This document shows, piece after piece, positions 13,036 to 27,100 of a stretch of 64,000 bases of DNA (positions are counted from its first letter, which is position 1; every line of letters begins with the position of its first letter). The position numbers and the translations under genes are program-made. Where the stretch lies: assembly GCA_024305405.1 (NCBI GenBank), contig JAKNDB010000087.1:8000501-8064500 (forward strand). Reading direction: 5' to 3'. Under the pieces are notes generated by a model. That model was given only the letters and a program-made list of their open reading frames with translations, did not search any database and was not told where the DNA came from. The stretch is from Dirofilaria immitis. Taxonomy: Eukaryota; Nematoda; Chromadorea; Rhabditida; Onchocercidae.

Positions 13036-16000
13036 AAAAACTATTATTAATTGAGATATGAATAAATATTGAAAATTTAATGAAAAATCCAAGAAGACAA
13101 ATGTTTTACATATTACAGCAACATAATAAGTGTCTAAAATACGGTATGATAATATAAACTTATGATACGATAGCATCTAACAAGCAATATTTTAAGCATA
13201 AAAGTTAAGTAATAAGAAGTTATTCCAGTTTTTTATTTTTAGAAGCGATAAAAGAAAAAAGAAGAAAGGAGCTAGTCTAAAAGTATTTTAAATAACTCGA
13301 TGAGGAATTCAAAACACATGAGTCATAAAAATAGTACTTATTAATTACTTTAAATTGAAAACGAATTTAAAAAAGAAAGAAAAATGAAGATTAAAGAAAA
13401 AGAGGAAAAAGAAAAGACTACGGGTATCATTACAAGTAAGAGAAATAAAAATTATAAGTTTATTTAAATCTGTCAAATATTTTTCTCTTTCGAATTCCTA
13501 CCCTTCATTCAATGTATTTATCATAAAAACGAAAGACATAATTTTAATATTAGAAAACCACTGATGAAGACTTATCAAAAAAAAAATTCGTTTTTGAAAT
13601 GAACATGACTCATTTAAGTGTTGAAACTTTCTTCTCGTTCTAATTCCAAGCTAATTCGTCATCGTTTAGGAGAAGAGAATCATTCGAAATATAAATGAAT
13701 TTTCAAAATAACAAAAAGAAAAAATTTATGAACGATGATGACGAAATAAACAATCATTTAACCTATTACAACTTGTGTCATATTATAAGATACTTTTTTG
13801 AATAACCTTTTCATCATAAATAATGATTTCGAAAAATTTATTTAGAAAATAAAAATACATTTTTGGTATGTTTTGATAAATATTTTATTATTTGTAACAT
13901 TCTATTAGTATTAATCCTAAATTCTACATCAAAGATGCAATATAAAAATTATTTTTTCCTTTAAAATGATTATCTTATGACACAATATCATAAATTTTAG
14001 CTATTTTCAACTGTACTTTTAATATTTACCAATTATTTCATTTACACAGTTGTCAATTTTAAATTCTTATCTTGGACTTTAAAAAAATTTTTATTTGCGC
14101 TGAAATTAACAAACAAACAATTTTTCAATTATTTTCAAATCATCCATATGTATCGAAGTATTTCATTACTAATCATAAATTAAAGATTTTTAATGCCATC
14201 AGAACATAATCATTTTTATTTTTAAATTTTGAAAGTTATTAAGAAAAATTTTCATATTCAAAATATTGAAGTTAACAAAATTCAACATTTTCTAAAATGA
14301 TGCAAACATTTAAGTTTTTTTTGAATGATAAAGTAATAAGTAATTGTTATCAATTTTTATGAAGAAATTTTGGAAAATCATGAAACTTTTTTGAGGAATA
14401 GCCTATTCCCTTAAAATCATTGCAGTATCCTATATATTATCATATGATTTTTCATACTGCCAAGTAGAAGCAGTTCATTTTTCTTCTTCCAATTAGTATT
14501 AAAATTGATTGAATAGATAGCTGATAGCAACAAGCGAAACAAAAAAATTTCAATGAGAAAAAAAATCATAATTTTCGATTGATACTATTTTTTTGAAATA
14601 TCATTCAAAAAAAAGAAAAAAAACTCAATGACAAATAATACAGTTTTTAGCTATAACGATGAAGTAAATTAAATTATAAAATTAGAATTTACTATTCTTG
14701 ATTTATAAACGAAATCAAAGTAAATCAAATGAAAAGCCAATTTTAACGGAACAAACAAAGTAAACATAAATGATAAACGAGAAAGGATAAAGGAGTATTT
14801 ATTAAATTCAAAGCGAAAATGAAAAATTCGTTTCTAATATAATAAAACTGATAATAGTCGAAAAGCAAATGGAAATTGGATGAATGAAAAATTAAAGAAA
14901 TTCATAAATTTATATCAAACCGAAAAAAGAAAATGTAAAAAATCATTTTTTTCGATTTTCCTGAATAGCAATAAGTTTAGACTTTAAGAACATTACTGTA
15001 TAGCCGAATTATTTTATCGTCTCAAAATTTTTACGAAAGCTATTACAAATAAAGGGAAAAATCTGAAACTATTATTCCGAACCATCTGTTGATTTCTTTT
15101 TTTCATATTCACAAAAGATTAAATAAGCAAATGAAGTTATTCGTCTGATATTTGATCGAATAATTCTAATCTAATTAAGTTATCTATTTATATAATAAAG
15201 AGTAAGCAGGAAGTGGAACATATATTTTAATCGTATTCTATATGGAATGATGGAAAAAAGTGATATTTTGATCATTGATATTTTAATTAAATCAATAGAA
15301 GAAATTATACCTTAATTAAGCATTTAGAAACAATTTCTATATTTAAATTTCATAACCAGAAGAATTATATTTGAATCCATAATTGGAGAAAATTATGTTT
15401 CATTATCTAACGTTTTAGTGTAATTTTGTTTAAAACAGATTTAGTAGAAGATTAAAAGTTAAGATGATGAGAATAGAGAATAAAAATGGAATAAGAAATA
15501 AATTAAAAAATAAAACAAATGGTATTAATTGGCAATAACTTTTTTAAATATTATTTTTTTGCATTATTTATGCTATTTTAATAAAAATTAGAATTGAAAA
15601 TTTCATCGCTTTTTCTTAAATTCAAAGCGAAATGTAATAAATTTAATAGTTAAATCAACAATATGAATTGATTTTAAAATAACTAAAATGATGAAATTAA
15701 TTTTCGATAATCTTTCTATCCGACTATATATCTAGCATTTAATCTGTATCAATTTAAATGAGAGTATTGCATTAAGTAAACAACAAATCTATGAAGTCCG
15801 CAAATTTTTGAAATTAATTATAAAAATAACCAAAATATTCAGATAATTCATCATGCAATTATTGTTCGCAAAAAATAAATTTTTGGTATACTGAGTAAAA
15901 CTTTCTATAATAAATCTCATGCAAATTAATTATTAAATATTATATTTTTATCATATCATTTGTTATTGTTAATTGTTTTCTTATAATTAAATTCAAATTT

Positions 16001-17007
16001 TATGGCATGATGATATATAAGTGTATGGATATATATTTGTCGGAAAATTTCTATTTGAGAAATGAAAAAATTAGTAGCAAAAAAATAGAATTTGCAAAAT
16101 ATGAAAGAAAAGAAATAGAAATAAGTGACAACATTAACTAAAGAAGAGAAAATATGAAATCCGAAAGAAATAATCAAGTAATTAAAATGGAATTTTTACA
16201 AAGAAAATTTCAAAAATAATATTTTTTAAAGAAGAAAGAATCTGTAGAAATATTCTTTACGATAACATTAACATCACTAATGGTAGACTATAGAAATCAT
16301 TATTTTTTCGGGCTAACGAGTATTTTAATTAGCATTTATCCGGCCCATTTTATCACTAGATGGAAACGTCAATCGAAAAGGATAAAAAATGGATTAAAAG
16401 AAATTTTTGATAGATAATGAAGGAATGGAATAGAATTAGAAAAAGGTATTCAAGTTAGAGGAAGAAATTTGATATATCAAAATGCTTTTCGTTAAATTTG
16501 AAATATATATTATTTTTAAAAAATTTCATTTTAATTACTTGATTATTTCTTTATTTTAATTACTTAGATATATCTTAACACTTACTCCTTGAAACATCAA
16601 TAACACGAGGTGACAATAATAGTACTAAATAATGTTAACCATTTAATTTTTTTGGCAAATTTCTTATGAAACTAAGGATCAACCATAAAATTACGACGTT
16701 GTAAGAAACAACCAATAAGAAGCATTCAAATGAAAATGAAGAAATAATCAGAAATAATCTCGGTTTAAAATATAAAATGATAAAGCATCAATTTAAAATA
16801 TAAAATGATAAAGTTAAGCAAGTTTTACCTTTAGACGGGCTTTATATAAATAAACTTATAAATCTTTTGAGGAATGAATGGACAAATTTTTGTGTTATTA
16901 ATAGAACTGACTATATTGTAGTTTATCTAGCGGCCTCAGTTTCTTTTTTGAATAATCTATGGTGTATTGATTTTTTTTCGAAAAATAAGCTATTTTTCCT
17001 CATTTAA

Positions 17008-17131
17008 TTCTTCAAAATATTCATTAGATAAATATATATATTTATATATATAGATAAATATATATTTATATAATAGATAAATATATATATTATATATATA
17101 AATATATTTACCTAATGAATATTTTGAAGAA
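17008..17131. repeat. Long AT-rich palindrome with 30-base arms
   Basis: The left arm (17008-17040) begins TTCTTCAAAATATTCATTAG. The right arm (17099-17131) is its reverse complement with one clear mismatch in the outer 28 bases. The 58 bases between the arms are themselves nearly self-complementary (TATATA with repeated TAGATAAATATA), so the single strand could fold into one long hairpin. There is no flanking target-site duplication that I can be sure of. It could be a MITE-like relic or an AT palindrome. Confidence 0.75.
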
Positions 17132-17858
17132 TATATATATCATTTATTTAAATGTTATATTAAATAGTATTTGTTATATTAAATAAAAAAAAAAAAAGTC
17201 AGAAAGTGAACAATAACAATATTGGCCATAGTAATAATGTGCAAGCAAGCAATAATATCATAGACAACAATTATTTGATTTTTTTGATTTGAAATATTTT
17301 TAAATTTTTGAAGTGTTATGTAAATATAAAATTATAATAATCATTTTTAATGCGGAAAACCCTTCAATGATCAGTGGTGATCGATTCAACCAATTATAAT
17401 CATTAAATTTTCATGCTTCAATATAATTTAATTCAGTTTAAATTAATTTCGATTAAATTCATTTTGTTCTATTTATCGTTTACTATCATATTCATTACAT
17501 GCATTATTTCATCATAGCATAAAAACTATCACATATAACGATTAACTTAATTCAGCTATATAAATATAACGGAATAAAGATTCATTGCATATGGATTAAT
17601 ACGACAATAAGAATGATACCTACTCATTAACCTTATTTAACTAATTCAAATATACTAATGTATTAATCGCGTATATAATATGATTAATATGCTGCAACGA
17701 TAACAATATGTATCAATTATATGTTAAAAGTGAAATAGTGTGGTAGGATATGAAATTTTGGTGAAACAAGTGTAGTAAGCAAATTTTAATTTGGTATTTA
17801 ATTTTTAATGCAACATGATGGTGTGTTGGTAGATGTCTGTGTAAGAATAATTACAAAC

Positions 17859-17891
17859 CTGTAACTTGTCAGATGAGGTAACGAATCCGTT
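17859..17891 (-). CDS. Candidate 33-base internal exon
   Basis: Minus-strand sequence bounded by a strong acceptor (AATTTATTTCAG) and a donor (AG|GTTTGT). It carries one base, ten codons (TDSLPHLTSY and a split codon) and two bases, so it enters and leaves in phase 2. That fits directly onto the exon at 20519-20619, which also ends in phase 2; the joined codon would be CAA (Gln). The intron between them would be about 2.6 kb. The exon is short, so the splice signals carry most of the weight. Confidence 0.35.
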
Positions 17892-17984
17892 CTGAAATAA
17901 ATTATACACATAAAATGATTATCAAGACTTAAGGTAGCAAATGAGGTAAAAGTAAAGAGAAATTATTATTGATCATAAAGAATT

Positions 17985-18205
17985 AAATTTTAATTTGATT
18001 TTTGTTGAAATTAAGCAAGGAAACCTATTTAGCCTATTCTTATCAGAAAGCACAGCACTGTTACATTTAAGAATGTAAACAAAATTTGCTATTCTAATGA
18101 TACTAAACAATATCATTGCTGATGAGAAAAATTAAATTTTATTTCTTTTTGTCGAAATTAAAGAAGTAAGTAAGCCTAATTAATCTATTCTTGTGATAAA
18201 GGGAC
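17985..18205. repeat. Diverged tandem duplication (about 145-base spacing)
   Basis: Two similar stretches, around 17985-18053 and 18133-18205. Both contain AAATTTTA(A)TTT, GTTGAAATTAA or GTCGAAATTAA, then a purine-rich bit and CC(T)ATTTAGCCTATTCTT or CCTAATTAATCTATTCTT. The copies have drifted, so this is an old duplication. Confidence 0.4.
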
Positions 18206-20518
18206 ATATTGAAAAAATAAAGCTATATTATGATATGCAAACTTTGTTAATTCCAGTGAATTGTTCATAATCAATCTCCATAGTTACGTTAAATTTTTAA
18301 AGAACGGATGAGGAAAAATTTGACACTATTATTATTATGCATAAGGATTGTTGTCAATAATGTAGATAAACAAAAAATAGTAAACAAAAGGAAGGAACAA
18401 GAGAAAAGACAAACAAGAAAAAATTTGAAAATCAGAAACGAGTAAACAAGTAAACCAGCAAAATCAAACGTATAAAAATATTTTGATATGAAAAAAATTC
18501 TGCCCTTATAAATGCAAAATTAATTAAATCTTAATTAAATAAACAAATAAACAGTTGAAACATTGTAATGTAACAAAACGATAATATGTTAGGAGAATCA
18601 ATTTTAATATTATTTTAGATTGATAATATAATAATGCGAATTCATTCGCAAAAATTACCGGTTATTTTTTTGCCAATTATACTTTGTTGTGGAATTTGGT
18701 TTAAAATTTCACTTCAAATTCGAATTATTTATTAGAATCGGCTTGTCTGAATTAAAATATAAAGTTGAAATCAATTAAATAAGTGGAAGAAAAGGAGAAT
18801 AAAAAAACAGAATGATACGATCAAGAATCAATAATTATCAATTGCATTTTTATATTTAAATTCAACTTTATGCAAAAGTAGCAGATTGTACAATTATATT
18901 AATGTCATGCTGTACTTTAATTACCACAGAATAATTTGGTTAAACTTTTGCAGTTTCGTCCATTAAAGTAAATTTAAATAAAACAAAAATTTCGCTGATT
19001 TTTAAAAATATATAAAACATATTTTCAACACTATGATATTGTTGAGGAATTAAATTTTAAATTCTTGTTCAAAAATAATTCCTTTTGGCTCTTTTCAGGA
19101 CAAATATTATTACAATTTTGACCACTCAAAAATGATGCAATAATTCTAATGATTCTTACTAATGTTTTTAGCACGAATAATTTTTTAGAAATGAAAAGAA
19201 AAGAAAAATCAACAAAAATTATATTTTGAATGGTTCAAAAATGATTTCTCCTTACAAAGAAAAAAAATGAATTATTAATTTCACAAAACATTTGAACAAA
19301 TTTTGTCTAATTTAATAAAAAAACTAATCATTTCGACGGCGAGAAAAAAAGCGATGCATAGATGAATGGAAGATTCAATTTAATATTTTCAAAGTATTCA
19401 TAAAACATTGATAATAAAATAGTAATTAAAGTTTCGTTTTGAAAGAATAGTCTGTTTAACTTGATCTATCTATGATTACATCGTTTCACCTTATGAGAAA
19501 TAATTTAAAATGTCCTTGCATTGAATCATAAATTAGTAACGTCCTTATAATAAGTTGCTGTAAAATGGGAGCACTACAATTAATCCATTAATTGCATTCC
19601 GATACGGATAGATTGATGGACGAGAAACGATTTGTACGTCCGTTTCGAAATTTAAAAGCACATATAAATGATAATTGAAATGATTTTATTATTGCTATAT
19701 ATAAGTTAACTATAATTTGCAGCAAAATTATTTAATAAAAACTTTCATGCAATTTCCAATTTTGAATTAAACAAATAATATAACAATGAAACAAAATAAA
19801 GCTAAAATAGTCTAAATTCCATATTACCAAATTTCATATTTTTTATTCGTATGATCAAATTGAAGAGATTGAAAAGTTGAATTATCTCATGACTTAATCC
19901 TATATTCCATACAATCACGACGAACGATTTATGTTTTACGATCGAAAGCTAATAATTTGTAACAGAGGACAATGACATTTTTAACAATTAAGCGGCGAAA
20001 AATTCTGAAGCGCAAAAAGGAATCAAAAATGTTTGATGCTTTTATAGCTTTCTGAATCTTCGCGAAATAAGTTACGCCAAGAAATATGTGCCAAAACTTA
20101 ATACTTTCAGCTTAGTCTAATTCTTTCTGATAACAATCATTCATGTCCTTAATGGACGTTTCAGAAATTAAATGACGTGAGCTATAAATTTCATTTTAAT
20201 CACTATCCTTTGATTTTACTAATTGATTATTATAAAATTTAACATTTGTTTTGCCGAAAAACAACTAACTAATTAGAACTAATTAGAGCAATAATGCTTT
20301 TGAAGAAATCGAAGAATCTTGAAGAATTGAAGAACCCACAGATTCTCGAAAAATGGATTTCTATATATTATATGCTCACTGGTAAAATAATTTTTACATT
20401 TATTCATAAATGTTTATTTAAGTTTAACGATAAAGTTATTTAAGAATGGCTACTCAAAATATTTGATTAATTTTATACTAATTATTAAATAATTAAAAAT
20501 GGAAAATAAATTACTTAC

Positions 20519-20619
20519 TGTGATTTTTTGACCGGTTCAAAGGTGATGGCTGATGAACCACAAGAACACATTCCGTTGAAGACATAATCGGTCCAAGACC
20601 ATATATAATCCATGGCCAT
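20519..20619 (-). CDS. Candidate first coding exon, starts MAMDYIWSW
   Basis: A minus-strand exon of 33 codons plus two bases: ATAAAATGGCCATGG at the start (two in-frame ATGs, good purine context) and CACA|GTAAGT at the end, a consensus donor. The peptide (MAMDYIWSWTDYVFNGMCS, then CGSSAITFEPVKKS) is rich in Trp, Cys, Gly and Met, quite unlike chance AT-rich frames. About 75 bases upstream is a consensus 3' splice site (see 20693), which would fit a trans-spliced or spliced 5' UTR. It ends in phase 2 and can join the 33-base exon at 17859-17891. I do not recognise the family. There is no signal peptide. Confidence 0.55.
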
Positions 20620-20692
20620 TTTATTATTAACAATAGTGTATTCAAAAGATTATCCGATTAAAACAAATTTCGTAATGCGAACCATTAATTAG

Positions 20693-20706
20693 CCTGAAAA
20701 ATAAAG
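20693..20706 (-). promoter_or_regulatory. Probable 3' splice site of the 5' UTR (trans-splice acceptor candidate)
   Basis: On the minus strand, CCTTTATTTTTCAG|GCTAATTAATGG. It is followed by 73 bases without a long frame and then the MAMDYIW start codon. In nematodes a spliced-leader acceptor just upstream of the ATG is usual; an ordinary 5' UTR intron would look the same. Confidence 0.4.
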
Positions 20707-20992
20707 GACTAATAGAAGGAAACTGCTAAATAATAGGCAAAAAGAGAAAAAAATTATTGTAAAACGCTTCTAAGCAAATAAATTTGATTTGAAATTTTCC
20801 AAAATAATAACTCGTAGAGCGAAAATAGAAATGAACATAACAACACATATTCGATGCATTTTATTATTAATTAGTATTAGTTTATATAATGAAATAAATA
20901 AATAATTAATCATCCTTTTTTGATCTGTTACATTTCCTGAATTTGGCCCAAGGATCATTCCCAACATTTATTTATAATAATAATTATAATTC

Positions 20993-21102
20993 TCATCATG
21001 AAATATTTCATTAAAATTTGATAAAAATTCGATAACTTTTATTGTGAAGTGCTAGAATTTGACAGTATTCATCATGAAATATTTCGTTAAAATTTGATTA
21101 TT
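20993..21102. repeat. Direct repeat, about 32 bases, 75 bases apart
   Basis: TCATCATGAAATATTTCATT and TCATCATGAAATATTTCGTT, each followed by AAAATTTGAT, lie about 75 bases apart. Non-coding. Confidence 0.65.
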
Positions 21103-24100
21103 CTTATTTCGTTGTAAAAAAGGATTATTTAATGCAACAGTAAAATAAATAATAATTAAAATTTGTGATACTATTTAAATTTGATATAAATACCTTATCC
21201 TGCCACTAATGTCATGGTAACTTGAATTAAAAAAAAACTAGTGATTGATTATTTAATATTACAATAATTTTATTCCAGCAAATCATTATTAATTTATTTA
21301 GATAATGGTTATGATATTATAATGAGATTCCAACATATCAATTATTTTTTAGAAGTTATTATTAGGTTATTTTAATCAGAACTATGATATGGCAAGAATA
21401 TCATGATGATACATTAATCATTTTCTAATAAATTATTGTCTATTATATTTTGATCATTGTTATGATATAATATTTTTACTAATAATATTATTAGATGTAA
21501 ATTTAAAAGAATATTCTCCTTTAATATTTGAAGTAGCTTGATTATAAATACTTTAAATTGAATAATATTGATGGAAAGAGTAATATGATCATATGATATC
21601 AATGATAAAATTATCAGAGAGCAAAATTGCAAGTTAATCAATAGCAAAATTAAATAAATATTTCTGGAAAATTGAATAAAATTTCTTTTTCGATGATTAA
21701 AAATGATAAAATATAAAATGGAATAATAAGCATATGAAATTATTTAGAATTTCAAACAAATAAAGTCAATATTAAAAAGCCAAACCAGAAGAAGCCTCAA
21801 CATGCATGTATATTAATATTAACATTTCAAGAAATGTAGCAGAGAATTATTGCAGTTAGCAATAATAGTGATATGATTAATTCATCAAAATCACTCTTAT
21901 CATTGCAAACGATGTTTGTTTCGGTCAGCTTGATAATACTGTTTAAAATATCATTAATTCCTAATATATTATCAAAATTATCAAATAATTACGCACGTAA
22001 AGTAAAGGAAATAGTAAGCCGCCATCCAATGAAACATAAATTCGCTTTTTTTATTTTTAAATTTAACAAAAAACAAATCAAAAATTTTCTGTAACAAATT
22101 CTATTTTTATGCATAAAATTGTTCCAAAAATATTTTCCAAATATTTTCCAAATTTTTCGAAAAAAAGAAGTCAATAAAAGATAAAACTAAGAAATAAAAA
22201 TAGGTTTTATAAAAAATTGAAAAATTATGGAATATCAAAATCGATTTGTCAAGGATGTTATTTTGAATAATAAGCTTGTACGATATTTTAGTAAAAATTT
22301 GTTGTTGTAAATATGGAAACCGAAAAAGTTGCGAAAGAGCATTTTGAAAATACTTTATAAATCCTTTGTTAAAAGAAGATAAACGAAGCATCACATTTCC
22401 GTTTATCGCTATTTCCAGAAGGCATAAAAATTGATTTTGACTTGTAGTAAAAAAACGATTTAAAATTTCAAAATTGCTTTTATTGAATTATTCGGCAAAA
22501 TGTTTATGACAAATTGAGGATTATTATGAAAGATCAAAATGTTCAAAATAGCTTTTATTGCTGAAAATCATTTTCAAATCTTTCAAAAACCGAATTTATT
22601 TTTATCAAAATTTTAGAGGAAGTCTGGGAATTATCAAAGTCTTTGAAGGTAAAGAAATTCCAAGAACTATTTCGAGAATATGATAATTATTCACATATTG
22701 TAATGAAAACAATATTAGCGATTAGCCAGTAAAATTGATGGTACCAAGCAGAATGAAAGAAAATCAACAAAATAGCATCTTATATAATTTTCTACTCTAA
22801 CCTTAGCTTTTAAATATAAAAATTGAGATAAAAATCTCGATCCAAAACATCTTGTAGTTGTGTCAAATTTGATTTTTTCCACTAATTAATTTTTCATTCA
22901 TTACTATTATCAGATAACTTAATCGATAGGATCGTACTAGCAAAACGTACTTAATTCAGGAGCGTACTTAATTCATTATTCATTTTTAAAACGCATAATG
23001 AATTATTGAAAATTATTAATATTAAGAATTTGTTAATAAAATTAATACATTTAATTTTAATGCAAAAGTTAAGATTTCAGTGTTTTTAAATGATGTGAAA
23101 TATTGAAAAGCTACGCAATAATATTCGGGAAATATACAATTATTTGAAATAATTATTTTGGAATAATTTTGCTACAAAATTTAAGCTAAATCGAATTGAT
23201 GAATTTTGCGGAATTAAAAATTAATATTGTTTTTAACATAGTTGTGAGAGATTTATAATATGTTATGGGGATTTTTCACTAATTAGTATCACTTATCATA
23301 TGCCCTATTTGTTTTAAAAATTTTTGAAACTATTGCTGAATTATTTTAGAGTAGCTCAATTTGATCATAATGATTATTACTACAATTAAAAATTATGGAA
23401 AAGAAGAATTTTAATTTGCTAAAAGTTTTAAGCATTGAGAGGATAAAAGGAAACAAAAAATTAAAATAAAGAATGATATGTCTCTATTGTTTAGCTAATA
23501 AATTATTTTAAAACAAATAAAATTTTGTAAATACTAGTAGAAATTATATTTACTAATCAATAAAATCTTTACGTCATTATATTTACTGATAAAAAGAAAA
23601 ATAGACTGACGAACTGATGAAAGATTGATGAAAAAATTAACTTTAGTTATTATATAAAAGTAAAATACAAAATAAAAATTGAGGAAATATTTTAAATTAG
23701 TCCAATGTCATTGGCGAAAAAAACTTATTGATGATATCAGCACTTTAATAAAAAATTTTTTATTATCCAGTTTTAATAATTTTGCAATGATGAAGACGCT
23801 ATCGTTATATTTCGTCCTACATTTTCCATCGAATTTTATTCAATTTTGAAATGAAAAAGAACAGGTAAATTAAATATAATTTCTAATAAATTTAAGTTAA
23901 TTAAAATCATGAGTAATTAAAGTTTATCATATGCAATTTTTTATTGTACGAAAATTATAACATGTGAAATGTTCGAAGATATATTTAAAAATTAGAGTTA
24001 AGAAATTTTAATTCCAAATTCAAAAAAAAATTGAAACGGTGAAATAATTTAAAAACATACGTAGTTAGCTTTAAGGTAACATATTATTACTTCAGCGTGA

Positions 24101-27100
24101 AAAGACCTAAAATTTTATTAGTTAAAAAATTCTGTTAATAAATATTATATTAATTGAGAATTTCGATTAAAACTGAAAGAGCAAAATTTGCTTCGAAATT
24201 TCACCTCCCAAAACGAAATATAAAATGCGTTTGTTATTTGAAATTTTTGTAATCTTAAGAAAAAAAATTTCGAAAATTTATATTTTCAAAATTTAAATAA
24301 GACAAGCGAAGGATAAATTTTAATTAATATTTAAGCAACGAATTATTGAAATTTAGGTTTTGTAATTTCTATTATTTGGAAATAATGTCGCAATAATTGA
24401 AAAATTAATTCTTAAACTGTAAGGCAATCAAAAATTGGATAAACTATGAAACGAAAGATAGAAGAATGGCTGTTAAAATTATTTGAAGTGTATAATCAAT
24501 GACCCCATTTAATTTTAAGAATATGATCAGAAAAGAGAAATATCCGTAAAATTCCTGATTTTCATTTCTATGATGAAGTTCATGAGAGAAAAAAGGATAG
24601 TCTTTTATTGTCTTGATGAATGATATACAAAATGTCGATCACAAAATTTCCGATTATGGGAGCAATGATCGATGAAAATATTTTTGGAAAATTAAGTTAA
24701 CGATTTCAATTTAATTTTAAAAGATAATCGCAATTCGAGAATGTCACTTAACAGAAATCTTTTGTTTCATACTTTTTCTATAATATTTGAATTAATACGA
24801 ATTCCTTTGAATTGTAATTTCAAATAAAAAGTTATTTTCTTATATATGATTTATGAATGAATTACAATTTCATGCATAGGTTTTGTTTCACCTAAAATAC
24901 TATCGCCAAAGAAGGTCACAAGCAAAAAACATCTTACTTTAAGAAAAAACTTGATATTGTTATAACGACAGTCTAATTCAGAAAATTAGGATTTTTCATC
25001 AAAAAAGAAATGTCAAAGAACAATATTTGAAATATCGAGAATTATTACTTTGATAAAAATGGAAATACTGTAGAAAGTTCGGAAACTTATGCATTTATCA
25101 TCTATCATCTAATTAAGATAGATGAAATCTGATAAAATTCTGTTTTGTTCCCCTCTTTCCTTCCTATTTCTCATTCTCTATAAAACAGAAAATGCACCAA
25201 CAATATCAGCGTTTTTTCCTTTCGAGAATAAAATTTTATTCGAATTTCAGGTTATTTAAAAATTTCCACCACTCTTAAACTGTTTTCATTATTACTTTTT
25301 CTTTCCACATTATATATTTTCTTCATCCTAACTAAAATTCTAGAAATCATATAAAAATTAGGATGGAAAAGGGCAAGTATAGCTAATCATTATCACAACC
25401 TATATTTTATTTTGAAATTTCTAATTTTAAAAAATTTTACCGCAATTGTCTAAATTCAGGTCATATAGAATCGTTATTAATTAATGAAAAGCGAAATATA
25501 TTTTGTTAGATCACTTGATCAATTCAGCTCTGGAAAAAAATTTAACAAATACCTCTTTTCTTTTTTCCATTGAAACTTAAAAACCTTATAATATCTGAAA
25601 TTATTTTTAAAAATTCTTGAAAAATAATAATATTAACATTTTCATACAGAAACATCTGAAGATGTGATAAAATTTTATCATTTGTATTAATTGGATGATA
25701 ATCAAATAATAGCTAAAGTTGCCAATATTTCCTTTATTATCAATACGACACATTTCCTCCTTTTAACGTTTTAATAAATTTTGTCCAGCATCGTTCATCG
25801 GGAAAATAATTGATTCTCACCGATGGATTAATTTTCTAATAATTCGTGAAATTCATGGAAACTATTCTGTTAATTCGGCCTATTCTAATATAGAAAATTA
25901 AGCATACAGAAGAATGTCAAGAAAAGTTATTACAGTAAATTTGTTAAAAATAAAGGTAAAGAAAATAGAAATTGAAAGGATTGCAAATTTTATAGTATTT
26001 GAAGTTATTTATTAAAAAATTTTCGAATTTAAAAATTTCTCCTCTTTTTTTTCTTTTTCTCACTAAAGAAATAAAATAAACGAAATGAAAGATAAGAATA
26101 GTAAATAATTTAGTTTTATTCAAAAATGTTTACTTCAGATTTTTACTGTTTCATAAGAATAGTAAATAATTTAGTTTTATTCAAAAATGTTTACTTCAGA
26201 TTTTTACTGTCTATTGAAAAGAGTAAAGGAAAAAAGTTTCATCGAAAAAAGGAAAAAAAAATCATTCTTCATCCTATCAAAATAAATGTTCACAAAAAAA
26301 GAATGATAAAAGAAACATGCTGAAAAGATATATACCAAATGAAATCTGCCAAATGCTGCTTCTATTTCGGAAGATTTCAAATTAGAAAAAATAAAAAAAC
26401 TAACCTAATTTCTCGTCCATTTTATCTCTTATCAATTTTTAAAAATCAATTACCACTACATCTTAGTTTTTATTCTTCCCATTGCAATATCATTTTAAGC
26501 CTATCAGCTAAAATACATTCCTTACTCTACTGTTTGCTTATTTTTTAATTAAAAGTGAAAACTCAAAAGAAAAGAATTAGCTTAATCTTTTGTTCATCTC
26601 TTTTCTAATTATTTATTTATTTATCTTTTCAATTGTACGCAAATATTCCCATTACTTCAAAAAAAAAGTAATTTAATTGATTGATTCATTGGTATAAAAA
26701 TTTCAAGAACTTTTGGTCAAAAAAGTGAGAAAGGAATGCTATATCTAATAATTCATAATAGGAAATAAATTTTAATAAAAATCAATAATATGCAGAAGTA
26801 CATTCTACGCCAAAATATTTCAGTTCGAACTAACTTTCCTCTTCGAAAAATATTAGCTAGCAAAATTTCTTCATTAACGATTATTTAAACTTAAATAAAA
26901 CTGCATATTACTTTGGAATAAAAATATAATCAAATAAGCAAAGTTTTATTTTTAAAAATATTATTTAAAATTATGTGCTAGAGTTAAAATCTCATATTTA
27001 TTTAAATTGACAATAAGTAACAATTTAAGTTTTTCGATTCTTACAGAAAAATATCATAATTGAAAATAAAGTTGGAAGCGAATGAATTTTTCATTACATG

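Larger units (their letters stand above)
9557..17858. other. Gene-poor AT-rich stretch
   Basis: No coding exon with both a plausible acceptor and donor was found here. The stretch holds a TGAC-type minisatellite at 10.3 kb, a 15-base tandem pair at 11.63 kb, a duplication at 12.94 kb and the large AT palindrome at 17.0 kb, each listed separately. It may be a long intron if the minus-strand exons at 20.6, 17.9 and 7.8 kb belong to one gene. Confidence 0.5.

Noticed and set aside
19540..19680. Minus-strand frame with FETDVQIVSRPSIYPYRNAI
   Set aside because: Reads like protein, but there is no splice acceptor before it and it stops soon after. Left out for lack of gene structure.
20000..20130. 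About 60 open codons on the minus strand (SIKFWHIFLGVTYFAKIQ...)
   Set aside because: No ATG, no convincing acceptor or donor, and Phe/Ile/Lys/Arg-rich composition that chance can produce.
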